A stretch of 64,000 nt of DNA from Notospermus geniculatus (Eukaryota; Nemertea; Pilidiophora; Heteronemertea; Lineidae). The position numbers and the translations under genes are program-made. The first letter of the stretch is position 1, and the number at the start of each line of letters is the position of its first letter. The DNA is taken from positions 25,456-89,455 of the forward strand of contig NMRB01002238.1 of the NCBI GenBank assembly GCA_002633025.1. The letters run 5' to 3'. Under the pieces are notes generated by a model, which saw only the letters and a program-made list of their open reading frames with translations, searched no databases and was not told where the DNA came from. Shown one piece after another: positions 1 to 10,428 of this stretch.

Positions 1-189
1 GAAGATAGGTAAAGCATCCTTCTTGCTTTGGCTGTAACTCATATTTTTCTTTTCGTCTCTTTGCAGAGTTATAAAAAGGATAGAGAGGAAGACACACGAG
101 ATTAGATAGCCATCTTTTAGTGCAGGAGACTGTAAGTGTCTTTTTCACCTTCAAATATCAAGAATATCGTTTGAGGCGCTGCACCACGT

Positions 190-334
190 GAGTTTTCTCG
201 TGCGAGTTGGCGCTTAATGGACGATTCACCATGGTTTCCGCACGAGTTACGCCGAGACCAATGATGACAAACGGTAGCCCGTAATATTCTATGGTTGAGT
301 TTCTCATGGGGAGCCAACTCACGCGAGAAATCTC
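190..334. repeat. Imperfect foldback element
   Basis: Arms of about 24 nt at 190-213 and 311-334 are inverted copies with about five mismatches, around the shared core GAGTTGGC/GCCAACTC. Boundaries are uncertain and no target duplication was identified. Confidence 0.35.
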
Positions 335-920
335 TCGCATGGAGCGACTCCTTTGGACAGCGGAGTAAAATTAAAAACTGCCTACGATTTCTTGGTACAC
401 CCTATGTTGCTTAGGCCGAGATTTCAGAAGAGCGCGAGCAAATAATCGACGGAATTTTATTTGCTCATCGGTCATATTCGTCACTAAAAGCCTCTTCCCT
501 TTGATTGTTACACCGTGGGCTATGTTCTAGCTTTATACCCTTCTTGCTGCACTGTTTGCTGCAAACGAGACACGTTATTGCAGACCAACGTTATCTTTAT
601 TGTTTATGGATCAATTTCATATTCTCTCCCTATTATTAATCAGTTAACACGCGCAAAATATGGCTGTGGTTATTGATATGATTTTCATTTTACCTTGAGT
701 CACGGCTTCTCAACAATCAGAAACTGACATCGATCAGTCGAGATTTATGTATGGTTTATGGAAATATGTCCTTGTATCTTCGCTTTACGAGGTCGTTTCT
801 GTGTAACAGTCCAATATCACTTGCCATATTTCAACAAAAGTACACGGTAATCTGTTTCGTCGGTTTCCTCTCTCTAAGTGCAATCCAGCCGGCCGAGAAG
901 AAATGGCAATCATTTGTACT
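335..920. other. Unassigned sequence
   Basis: No gene, repeat or strong signal was recognised. Short frames on both strands (for example 751-972) look like chance. Confidence 0.4.
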
Positions 921-1046
921 ACAGGGTGCCCAAAGAGCGCCCTTCCATGTTTCTGGGGCTGAGGTTGTGTGAAGTTCAATTGAGTTTAAACCTAGTCCCC
1001 GCTGGATTTATTACTTATCAGGAGCACTTTGTTGGACACCCTTTGA
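921..1046. repeat. Dispersed mariner-like short element, copy 1
   Basis: Begins ACAGGGTGCCC and ends GGACACCCTTTGA, so the ends are imperfect inverted repeats of the ACAGGGTGTCC type seen in mariner-like transposons. The internal segment (GGTTGTGTGAAGTTCAATTG, then CCCCGCTGGATT) recurs at 7474-7700 and 28258-28356, which defines a three-member family in this window. Confidence 0.45.
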
Positions 1047-1149
1047 ATGACTTGTACTAAAGAGCATCAACAGACCTGTTGCTACTTCAAATGACAAAGG
1101 TACATGTATATCTTCCATATGATACTAATGATATAACACAAAAAGGTCG

Positions 1150-1212
1150 TCGCTGAATTTCGCAAATTTTCGACCCCAATCGGGGCCTTCCTCAGGCACT
1201 TTCTAGAGGATC
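1150..1212 (-). repeat. Half of a foldback repeat with a CTGAGGA-stem-CGAAAA motif
   Basis: Reverse-complement relative of one arm of the foldback at 19708-19876. On the minus strand it reads CTGAGGAAG, a GCCCC/GGGGT stem with a short loop, then CGAAAATTTGCG. The surrounding sequence (1047-1981) has no other recognised feature. Confidence 0.45.
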
Positions 1213-1981
1213 CAAGGAGTGAATGAGCTGGATCCTAAAGGTATAGAAGTTATATTTAAAAACCCTGAAAAAACAAATAAATAAATATTGTGATACTAAC
1301 AGAAGAAACCATGCCACCTGCTGTTCAGATTTTTGCTTTAAAAAGACGGGGCTTCCTAGCCTGGCCTAGTACAATCCATTTATCGTCAATTAGTTAGAAG
1401 CTATAAGCTGTAATGCACATGTACATGTGGTACCTATTCCATTAGTATCGACCAAAACACCACTTCAGACTCGTTCGTTGAATATGAATTGTAGCAAAAC
1501 TCGGTCAAGAATTGAAATCAAGGCCCCTCCACTTACGATAGCCGCATTCAATTACTTCAACGCGATTACAAAACGGCTTTGTCTACCAAGACATCGTCGA
1601 CTAGCGTTAAACACGTCATGTCTTGCTTTGATTTCATTTCTCCTTTGCCTTGGCAACAAACCCAACAATCAGCCTTTCTGAAGCTTTCTGCCAGTGTTGC
1701 ATACCATAGCTTTGATGTCGCGTACGATCAAATCACTTCCACTTAAGTCTAAGTAAGTTATCTTCAGAGCGGTTCGTTCAAAAGGAAATGCCTTTTGATC
1801 CTTGTGGAATCTCTGGTATTAAAATTCGAAAGTCGGAGCGTCTTCTCAATTGTTCCTGCCACGTGGCCATGGAAAGAGCTAGATGCAATAGACGAAGTTA
1901 GTGATGCGCAAACAGCAGACGCTAATGGTTAAATCACAAATTGTGATGCATTTTGACGTTCGTCTTGGCTGCACTGGTATT

Positions 1982-2541
1982 GAATTTTTTTACACGTTAC
2001 GTCTGTTCGCTCTCATGGACCTAAAAGTACAAGTAGTAGGTGGCCCAAGTTCTCAGAAAAGCAGCGTTGCCATCACAAATCTTTTAGAGTTACTGTGCAA
2101 TGGTCAACTACAGTTCTATCCCAATAATAGTTAATAGGATAGTTACTGAGTAGAAGGTTTCTATCATAAATATCCCATTATTTAAATGAAACCCACGAGC
2201 GAAATATGCCATAACTTGGCCTCTGTCACTTATCAGTCATATTTCCTAATGGAATAGCACGGATTCATGGCCAACTTCCGGAGCAATAGCGCTACTTTTA
2301 TGGCCCTACAGCGCAAACTATCGCCGCAAAGACCTATTTGGCAAAGGATTTTTGTCCCCTGAATGATAATTGCACGCTATCGCTGGAGTTCACTTGGTCG
2401 GACTCGGAATATCAGAAAGTGTGGATCAAATGAGCAAAAAAAGTCACCGGGGCAGGTAGTAAGAGCTTGAAGATAATTATGGGCAGCCCCGTTTTGTCCT
2501 CATACACATGAACTGAGCTCTCTGGAGATGAGTTCTCTGGG
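1982..2541. repeat. About 560-bp duplication, copy 1, ending at an assembly joint
   Basis: Nearly identical to 2561-3116, with only scattered substitutions and small indels. It ends exactly at the single 'n' at 2542. A retained haplotype overlap is the likeliest explanation. No coding function was seen. Confidence 0.85.
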
Positions 2542-2542
2542 N
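2542..2542. other. Single-n assembly joint
   Basis: One ambiguous base sits exactly at the right end of duplication copy 1. Some scaffolders write one n where two contigs are predicted to overlap but could not be merged. Confidence 0.6.
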
Positions 2543-2560
2543 CTCAGGTCGTTCCGAATG

Positions 2561-3116
2561 GAATTTTTTTACACGTTACGTCTGTTCGCTCTCATGGACC
2601 TAAAAGTACAAGTAGTAGGTGGCCCAAGTTCTCAGAAAAGCAGCGTTGCCATCACAAATCTTTTACAGTTACTGTTCAACGGACAACTAACAGTTCTATC
2701 CCAATAATGGTTAATAGGATAGTTACTGAAGGTTTCTATCATAAATATCCCATTATTTAAATGAAACCCAGGAACGAAATATGCCATAACTTGGCCTCTG
2801 TCACTTATCAGTCATATTTCCTAATGGAATAGCACGGATTCATGGCCAACTTCCGGAGCAATAGCGCTACTTTTATGGCCCTACAGCGCAAACTATCGCC
2901 GCAAAGACCTATTTGGCAAAGGATTTTTGTCCCCTGAATGATAATTGCACGCTATCGCTGGAGTTCACTTGGTCGGACTCGGAATATCAGAAAGTGCGGA
3001 TCAAATGAGCAAAAAAAGTCACCGGGGCAGGTAGTAAGAGCTTGAAGATAATTATGGGCAGCCCCGTATTGTCCTCATACACATGAACTGAGCTCTCTGG
3101 AGATGAGTTCTCTGGG
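2561..3116. repeat. About 556-bp duplication, copy 2
   Basis: Second copy of 1982-2541. The 18 bases between the n and this copy differ from the left flank of copy 1. Confidence 0.85.
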
Positions 3117-5032
3117 AAAAGTATGGCAGTCTTGGTTTGTATCTTATAAGAGGACCTCTCAGGCCAAGTATATATTCATGTCCCAACCTGATTCATCTGA
3201 AGACAGGTGTTTCTGGAAACACCTGCCCTTCCAGATAATTCATCATAGTCGAATTCTCACCCGTCTCTTGCCAACATTGGCTTGCACTCAAACTCCCTTC
3301 ATCACCTCTCTTCTCGTTAGCCTCATCATTTCCCGACTGTGTACCTTCCTCTTGCTCGTACAATATCCCCGTCATCAGCTATAATGGGTTTTATACCCCG
3401 AGGGGACTTAGACGCTCCATCTTACGTTTTAATGATTGCAACTCGGTACAGTTATTTCTTTCTGTCACTCACAAAACGCGGCACCAATCGTCTCAGGAGA
3501 AAAAAACTGGTCCAGGCGGTCAGTAATAAGGAACATGAAAATGAGAATGAAAATCTTCAAAGAAAATGGGTCGCATGATTGCAAAGCTCCTTTCTTAGTT
3601 CTTAGTTCACAAGCTGAAGCTTTTTTCCCCTCGATGTTCTTAGATACTAGGCTATTCCTCTAAATATGTTCGGAAAGAACAATCGGCTGTTGACGCCAGG
3701 TGTGCCCAAGACAGCCACGCGTGGAATCTTCTCGCCAGCGATGACCGCCCAATATCAAATAATTCCCAAAAACCCGATATCGCCTAGTCTGCGGTGGCTG
3801 GTTAGAAGATCGGTGGCGATCAGATCGCTTGTGATATCGCCCTAACCTAGTCTGGTATGCTGCCACATACTGGTCCCTTCACCCTCCCTAAGACTTGACT
3901 TAAGGTTGCAACTTTAAAGTCTTACCAGAGCTACCATTCAACGTTCAAACAAGATTCAAGCAATAATTGCTGCTTCGGTTATCGCACAAGAGGACACAGT
4001 TTGGATTTTTTGTCTGTTGAGCTTAACCTCGGCGATGTCTCCCGTGCTACCCTTATTTCCTTCGCTAAATGCTGCAGCCGATGGTCAGAAAAATGGCATA
4101 TCGTCGTCCATTTCCAGCTTAATGGGTAAGAGTGGTGGAAAAACTGGCCAGCACTTCCCCGGCAGGTATGGTATGCATTATCCTATAGGTGTATTGTGTT
4201 TATCGGGAAAAGCACATTATCCTGGGAAAGCTACTGTAAAAGGCTACAGATTCCCAGTAAAAAGTGATGTTGATGCATTAGTTTTTTTGTGAGCGTTTCT
4301 TGACAAACTGTTGACACATCGGCATAAAAAATGGCCACTGGGTCCTCTGACAGTTCCGTGTCAGAAAACCGGAACATTAAGATTAGCAGTCTTTAAAAAG
4401 TGTGTCGGAGTGAAGCGGAGTCAGTCGAGCTTGCGTTTTCGTCAATCATCTTGGGTCATAATGGTCCAACATTATTGCTTCATCGGTTGGTCATCAAGAA
4501 ATGACACGTGTTCTTATTTGGCTCGGCATGGTGTTGTCCAGTCGACCAAACGGCAAAGTTTGGTGTGCGCACCCGACATACAGCGCGCCAACTGAATTGG
4601 CAAACATGCTATAAACTCGTTTGAACATGAGATTGGTGGCGCCTTTTGTTCCTTGGCGCTGATGATAATTTTCTGTTTGAGCATATTGGCAAAAAATCTA
4701 CATCCACCACCGATATTAAATAAATAATCTTCATCAGCATCGCCTGTTCAATAATTGCTTCATTAACCGAAATAGACATAACACCATTTGAGCTGTCTCT
4801 TAGTCGGGACTTTCTTCGAAATAATCAGATCTTACAATTATAACCATTATCCTAAATATCTCATGAGAGTTCTTATCATTCGATAAAGCTGATAACACTT
4901 GACTGAATTTATTCAGTAGGTGACGTCATTCACGTCTGTGCAGTAGATATGTGTGTAGGTATCGCACCGGAATTGATGACGTCATATTGCGCCGCTGTGT
5001 GGAGAGTTGTCTGGATGAGATAGAGGTAAATT
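3117..5032. other. Unassigned sequence
   Basis: No recognised gene or repeat. Short open frames (3103-3384, 4017-4292, 4311-4595) show no family similarity that I know and no convincing splice structure. Confidence 0.4.
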
Positions 5033-5222
5033 GGTTCCCGACCCGTCACCGCTAGTACTGAGATTGGCATCACCTGCCGTCTATTATCACGTGATTGGCC
5101 GAAAAGCAGCCGAAAGAAGACGTTTTTTATTGATTGGTTGAATCGGCTGCGTTTCGGCCGATCACGTGATGACGGACGCAGGAGATACCGATCGCCCTGG
5201 CGGTGAGATCTGGAACCATTCT
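5033..5222. mobile_element. MITE-like foldback with about 75-bp imperfect arms
   Basis: A left arm at about 5033-5112 is an inverted copy of about 5146-5220. The best-conserved parts are CGGCTGC, TCGGCC and ATCACGTGAT. The right arm also forms the start of the duplication at 5123-5696. No transposase is present. Confidence 0.6.
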
Positions 5223-5696
5223 AAGGTAGTGATGGTTTTCAAAAACGGTTGGCACCAAATTCCACATCCATCCGCAAGAATCGCAACAAGTAGACACTGC
5301 ACTCAGTGAGAAAAACAAATTGCTATTAACTACGGACTAGTTGCTCTCCGCGCAGTATATGAACGATAATGAGGTATAAAAATAGTGCAGTCTGTTTGCA
5401 ATAGGGATTGATCTAAATCAAGAACGGGCCCACAAAGTGGCAGACCGTATCCAAATCTCTCCTCTTTTGATCTCACATAATAAGACGAGAAAGCAATTAG
5501 GCTGGTCTCATCCGCGTAATCAGGCAAAAGACGAACAATTTGGCAAGCTATATTGCCTACAAACATATTTGGAATGAGTTATCTGTGCATTCAGATCTTT
5601 GATGCCCATCATGGATTGGATTTTGGACAAACGAAGCTTGTTTGGCAGTAAGCTTATTTGCCGGGTTTTATCGAATACTTACATGATAGTGTTCTG
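5123..5696. repeat. About 570-bp duplication, copy 1 (allele without insertion?)
   Basis: Near-identical to 6190-6757 apart from scattered substitutions and a small indel near 5650. It ends at the n at 5697. Its left flank continues the foldback at 5033, whereas the left flank of copy 2 is the end of a Helitron-like element. Confidence 0.85.
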
Positions 5697-5697
5697 N
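5697..5697. other. Single-n assembly joint
   Basis: Lies exactly at the end of duplication copy 1, as at 2542. Confidence 0.6.
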
Positions 5698-6189
5698 CTT
5701 GCACACGAAGTTTCGGTGCAATCTGATTCTCCACTTTGCCACTAGGGGGCCAAAACGAAAATATCAAATTTTTCCTTGTCAGATGGATAGCGCCTTCAGT
5801 TTTTGAAGGATCATTTTCATATTGCATAAAGGTGTGTATGACCAAAAAATCTAGGTCAAGTTCGATTTTGGGTGCGATGCGATTTCTATTTTGGTAGGTA
5901 GGGGGCGTTTTGTGAAAAACTTAAAAGGGCTATATTTTGATAATCATTTGAGCTATTGTATTGAACCTTTGTATGTATTTACCTCTAGGTTGTAGTGACT
6001 TCCTGACAAAGTATTGGTGAAATCTAATTCTTGACTTTGCCGCCAGGAGGCCAAAACCAAACTCACAAAATCTGCTATGTACGCTTTTCACAGATATTGT
6101 CAAAGATGGCTTGTATGGGATTCTGATATGGCTTATGCTTTCCACCACTGTGCTAAAAAAGCCAAGCGGGCACAGTGCCTTTGGCACTA
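5698..6189 (+). mobile_element. 3' part of a Helitron/pearl-like element
   Basis: Contains the family motif pair AGTTTCGGT and CCACTAGGGGGCCAAAAC (CTCF-like core at 5739-5750), with a related site at 6040-6051. It ends in the hairpin AGTGCC-TTT-GGCACT at about 6174-6189. The same plan (GRTTCRATTCT, a GGCCRCCAGGTGGC box, a terminal hairpin) occurs at 28357, 35444 and 38104. The 5' end is missing at the joint. Confidence 0.55.
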
Positions 6190-6757
6190 TTTTTTATTGA
6201 TTGGTTGAATCGGCTGCGTTTCGGCCGATCACGTGATGACGGACGCAGGAGATACCGATCGCCCTGGCGGTGAGATCTGGAACCATTCTAAGGTAGTGAT
6301 GGTTTTCAAAAACGGTTTGCACCAAATTTCACATCCATCCGCCAGAATCGCAACAAGCAGAGACTGCACTCAGTGAGAAAAACAAATTGCTATTAACCAG
6401 GGACTAGTTGCTCTCCGCGCAGTATATGAACGATAATGAGGTATAAAAATAGTGCAGTCTGTTTGCAATAGGGATTGATCTAAATCAAGAACGGGCCCAC
6501 AAAGTGGCAGACCGTATCCAAATCTCTCCTCTTTTGATCTCATATAATAAGACGAGAAAGCAATTAGGCTGGTCTCATCCGCGTAATCAGGCAAAAGACG
6601 AACAATTTGGCAAGCTATATTGCCTACAAACATATTTGGAATGAGTTATCTGTGCATTCAGATCTTTGATGCCCATCATGGATTGGATTTTGGACAAACG
6701 AAGCTTGTTTGGCAGTATTTGCCGGGTTTTATCGAATACTTACATGATAGTGTTCTG
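6190..6757. repeat. About 570-bp duplication, copy 2 (allele with insertion?)
   Basis: Second copy of 5123-5696. It begins with the same TTTTTTATTGATTGG but directly follows the Helitron-like 3' end. Confidence 0.85.
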
Positions 6758-7473
6758 CTGGACAAACGATTCATCTAAGACTACTTATGGGTCAATTCAC
6801 CTAATACGACATATTTGTCCCAAACAGGTTTCTATTACTTCCACAACTTTTGCATACTTATGTCGAAGTTACAATCACTTCGATGTCGACCTGTGAGTAC
6901 TAGAGTACTACGGGTGGGTGTCTTTTTGTCGGTGTTCAGTCGATGTTCACTCGACTTCATATTCATGTCTCGTAGAGGATTTCCTCATTTGAAACTTCAC
7001 CAGCCACCGGCAGCTGTCATGATGTTTCATATAGATTTATTCTAAGCCGTGCTGACAGGTTCGATTATACATGTAAAACCCGGATTACGGTTTCGATCTA
7101 TCAAACGCTGCCGGCAGACACCGTGTATTTGATCGGCGTGAATTCGTTGGTTTATCATAGCTTTGAGTACACAAGAAGGCGCGGCTCCATCCGGCTGGCA
7201 TTCCACATCAAACAACCTCTATTTCTGCAGGGTTATCATAAGGAATCGGAGGCGAGTGAGTCCAGGCCCACTCTGATAGCATGGACCATGTTGACAAAGA
7301 TAAATTCGCCCATATTTACCATGAAGTTTATCTCGCTGCAATCCAATTTCATTTGATAATAATGATTAATTTGCCAGATAGCATTGTCCGAGTTGATATC
7401 AACATTCCGTAACTTGATTAACCACAGGATAACCTTGGAAATAACCAAATCTTGATTTCTGATACATGTACAT
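6758..7473. other. Unassigned sequence
   Basis: No recognised gene or repeat. Short frames at 6815-7045 and 7123-7356 look like chance. Confidence 0.4.
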
Positions 7474-7700
7474 ACAGGGTGTCTCAAAACGTCTCTGACC
7501 ATACTTTCCCTTGGGACCAGGTTGGGTGATGTTCAATTGAATTGACAACCAGGGGCCTGCATCATAAAGTGACTTAAAGCTAAATGGAAAATGCATTGAG
7601 TTAATGGTACCATTAGGTTGAAGTCACTTTATGAAACAGGCCCCTGGCCCCCACTGGAGTTTAAGGGCTATTAGAGACGCATTTTGGGACAATCTGTGGA
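7474..7700. repeat. Mariner-like short element copy 2, interrupted by a MITE
   Basis: Starts ACAGGGTGTCTC and carries the family core GTTCAATTGAATTGAC, then resumes as CCCCACTGGAGTTT after the MITE at 7549-7648. Comparison with the copies at 921 and 28258 shows that the interruption is an insertion. Confidence 0.5.
7549..7648. mobile_element. 100-bp MITE with CCAGGGGCC ends
   Basis: The left end CCAGGGGCCTGCATCATAAA and its inverse at the right end (TTTATGAAACAGGCCCCTGG) form a TIR of about 26 bp with few mismatches. It is nested in the mariner-like repeat. No transposase is present. Confidence 0.8.
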
Positions 7701-9400
7701 ATATAGTTTTCAACCTTTGTAATCAATAGGCGACCAAACAGCCAATGAAAGCTTTTCAGATATGAATCTGGTTTATAATAAACCAACCCGAGCAACGCTA
7801 GCACCTTGGCATTACATGTTTCGTCCATCATGGTAGATCTCCTGACCACTTTAATATGAATTGCATCGATCTATCCGCAATAATAGGCTTTGTGCTCATT
7901 TTCAGTTATTTCTAATCCCACTTTATTAGTGACCATGTTCATTTCAATATGCACCATCCGCTTTTGAATCCTTGTCATGTCCATTTCACTAAAACTATTG
8001 ATTTCTTCCTTGTTGATTGCTGTGGCATGGTAAACTTCAAAGAGGCCGTCCTATCGCGATCAGGTGCTTGTGAATGGACACTGAGACGTGTGGTCTCTTT
8101 GTAGTATTGACGACGTTCATTTGAACGTTCATTCAATGTCTACCAGACGATTTACAATTCTTGTCATGCTTTTCAAACAGGCTTAAATTGATTTCCTTCT
8201 TCGCTGGAGGAAATGTCTTGATTGACGCATATCCCGTCTGTCGTCTGGTCAGTTGTAATACAAATCATTGCTGATGGAGAAAATCTTGTCCTTGCCAGAC
8301 CATCTTGTCCAAACAAGGCTATCGACTCCGTATGAACTCCGTCTTTAGCCTTGTCCGAATCGTGTCATCTTTTCCGTTAATGCATAAATTATTAATGAAC
8401 CTAACCCCTACTTGACCCCGCCTCCGAGCCAATCAGAACTTGCGAAACAAATCACCGTTGGACACTTTCTTTGCTCTTCACGCTCGAATTTGTAACACGG
8501 ATTTTGATTGGCGCGTCGATTTTCCTTCGCGCCCCGATGATTGGCTGAGGCTGTCACCACCTCAGAAACGGGAAATGTGGTGGATTCGAACCAGGCTAGA
8601 TGACCGTCAGGACAGATAGACTGGTGAGAACCAGATGGGCAAGACCACCACTTTTCGTACTACTAGCAAAACTACATGTATACCCTTTTGGTACTTTACA
8701 GAGCCCAAAACTGTAACCAGCAAATGAGGCTGGGCCGTTTAGGATGGTTTTCACAAAAATGTCGCACCAGCAAATAGAATACAGAGATCGTGTTGAAAGA
8801 GAATGAACGGTTTGGGGATCACAACAACATTCTAAATGTTTTCCCTGACCATGTAGTTTTGTCAGACATCGATATTGGTTGCTTTTTATATAAAGGCAAG
8901 ACGATATCCTAGTCGGCGTTACTAACGCTTTTGAGGCGCTGTCAATTTCCCTTGCCTTTATTCTTTGCCTCTGTGGCCGCCAAGCTTTGGCTGGGTAACC
9001 AATAGCCCCTCGGCGCAGGCTCGTCTATCAACAGTCGTCTACACCTGCCTATGACATAAAACCCGAGCCTGTCGATATATGCAGCAACACGATCGTTGTA
9101 TTCTTTGCTGGCAATGTGGGATTAACCATCAAAGAGCAGAGGGGGGTAATCCATTTAGTCCCCTCGGGTAATGACGTCTCCCATCCATTAGATTGATAAC
9201 GATGCCGAGCCAATCATGCCACAAAGAATATAACGACGGAACACAGCTAATCAGCCGGGTTTTTCTTTCCAGACGACCCTAAAGCTCTTTTCTTTATTTC
9301 GCATGCGTGATACACTCGTATGATTAGAGAGTTTTAGATCCCAAGCGGGTACGGCGTAAGCAAACAGGTTCACTGGGGAACCCGCAGAACTACCGCCAAT
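7701..9400. other. Unassigned sequence with weak promoter-like motifs
   Basis: Holds three CCAAT-type boxes within about 130 bp (AGCCAATCAG near 8418, then GATTGG near 8507 and 8540) and a TATA-like TTTTATATAAAGG near 8885. A short imperfect foldback (about 9094 and 9237) surrounds ATTCTTTG. I cannot tie any coding exon to these sites, so promoter function is only a possibility. Confidence 0.2.
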
Positions 9401-9407
9401 GGGAGGC

Positions 9408-9535
9408 GCTGTGAGCGGTTGTACCTTTTTTCGACGTCTCGTCCCTGTTGCACTGCGTCAAGGACGTCGTGACGCGACGTCATTCCATTGCTTTGCTCTG
9501 TTTTGACGTCTTCTCTACAACCGCTCGCAACGCCG
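9408..9535. repeat. Short imperfect foldback
   Basis: GAGCGGTTGTA with a following GACGTC, and the inverse GACGTC with TACAACCGCTC near 9508-9530, frame a stretch rich in GACGTC/ACGTCGTGACG. This may be a degenerate MITE or a cluster of CRE-like sites. Confidence 0.35.
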
Positions 9536-9947
9536 ACCTGTTGGGTCAAAAATTACGCGGTTTTCCCATTGTTGTCATTTCACAGCGTTGGGAACGGTAG
9601 CACTCTGGGACACTTCACGCTATGATTGCCCAAGCCACGCACGTCTCGTACTAGATTTTGTGAGGGACCTGTACGTGGGAGAAAAAGCGTTTAAAGGTGA
9701 TTTGGGTTCGCAGGGCGATATGCCTTCGGTTCACTTTATTGCCATTTTGCGATCAGAACCTAAATCTCTCGATTATCTCTGAGACCAGATGGATTTCGTT
9801 CGCACCATAAACGACGTTGGTATTAAGTCACCAGCCCACGCTGTCAAGTACCACAACCATTTGTCATGCCAAGAGGTTATAAGTTATACCTTCGTGGCCT
9901 GGCAGCGGGCGGATATCGCCGCAGACTGGCTGGACGACTTCACTATA

Positions 9948-10034
9948 AGGCCTGCTTTCCATTGGAGCGTTTCCGTGCGCGGAAACGCTNGGAGCGTTTC
10001 CGCGCACGGTAACGCGCCAATGGAAAGCAGGCCT
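9948..10034. repeat. Palindromic element broken at its apex by an n
   Basis: AGGCCTGCTTTCCATTGG at 9948 has its inverse ending at 10034. Each arm also contains its own hairpin, GCGTTTCC(G)/(C)GGAAACGC. The n at 9990 sits at the centre, where hairpins commonly stop assembly. Confidence 0.75.
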
Positions 10035-10187
10035 AAGCCTTGACAAGCCACCAAACATTTCGCCAAAACATACTTCCCAAATGTTGTCGTCATTTTTCCT
10101 GACACCGGTTACAAGTAAGTATAAATACAGATCCAATGGTGGTAAAAAACGATGTTATTCAATTTCTCATGTAAGTCACGCTGTGTG

Positions 10188-10428
10188 TCACATCAGTCCG
10201 ATCTGATCGTGAATCGAATCCTCGACGATAGAAGCGACAGGTGTCGGTTGAGATCTGTCGATCATCACCGGTTCAGACTCCCAGAACGTTTTTTTTTCTC
10301 CTGATGTACTTTTTGCAGCGGGTGTACTTTTTCCAGCTGTTTTTATATCTCCGTCCTTTAGACCCGTTGGCTCCTTTTGCTTCTTGAAACCCACAAAGAG
10401 AGACATTATCTGTTCGCGGAAACTGCAA
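10188..10428 (-). CDS. Possible terminal coding exon of an unidentified minus-strand gene
   Basis: On the minus strand, an acceptor-like tract CATCTTTTGCAG (ending near 10423) opens a frame that runs to a TGA at 10188. It begins FREQIMSLFVGFKK and continues with a Lys/Ser/Thr-rich tail ending DSIHDQIGLM. A basic amphipathic start followed by a Ser/Thr-rich tail would suit the cytoplasmic tail of a 7TM receptor, but this is a guess. I could not find a preceding transmembrane exon. The DNA looks non-repetitive. A chance open frame is the alternative. Confidence 0.25.

Noticed and set aside
8418-8900. A gene promoter from CCAAT and TATA-like motifs
   Set aside because: Such motifs are frequent by chance and no first exon could be linked to them.
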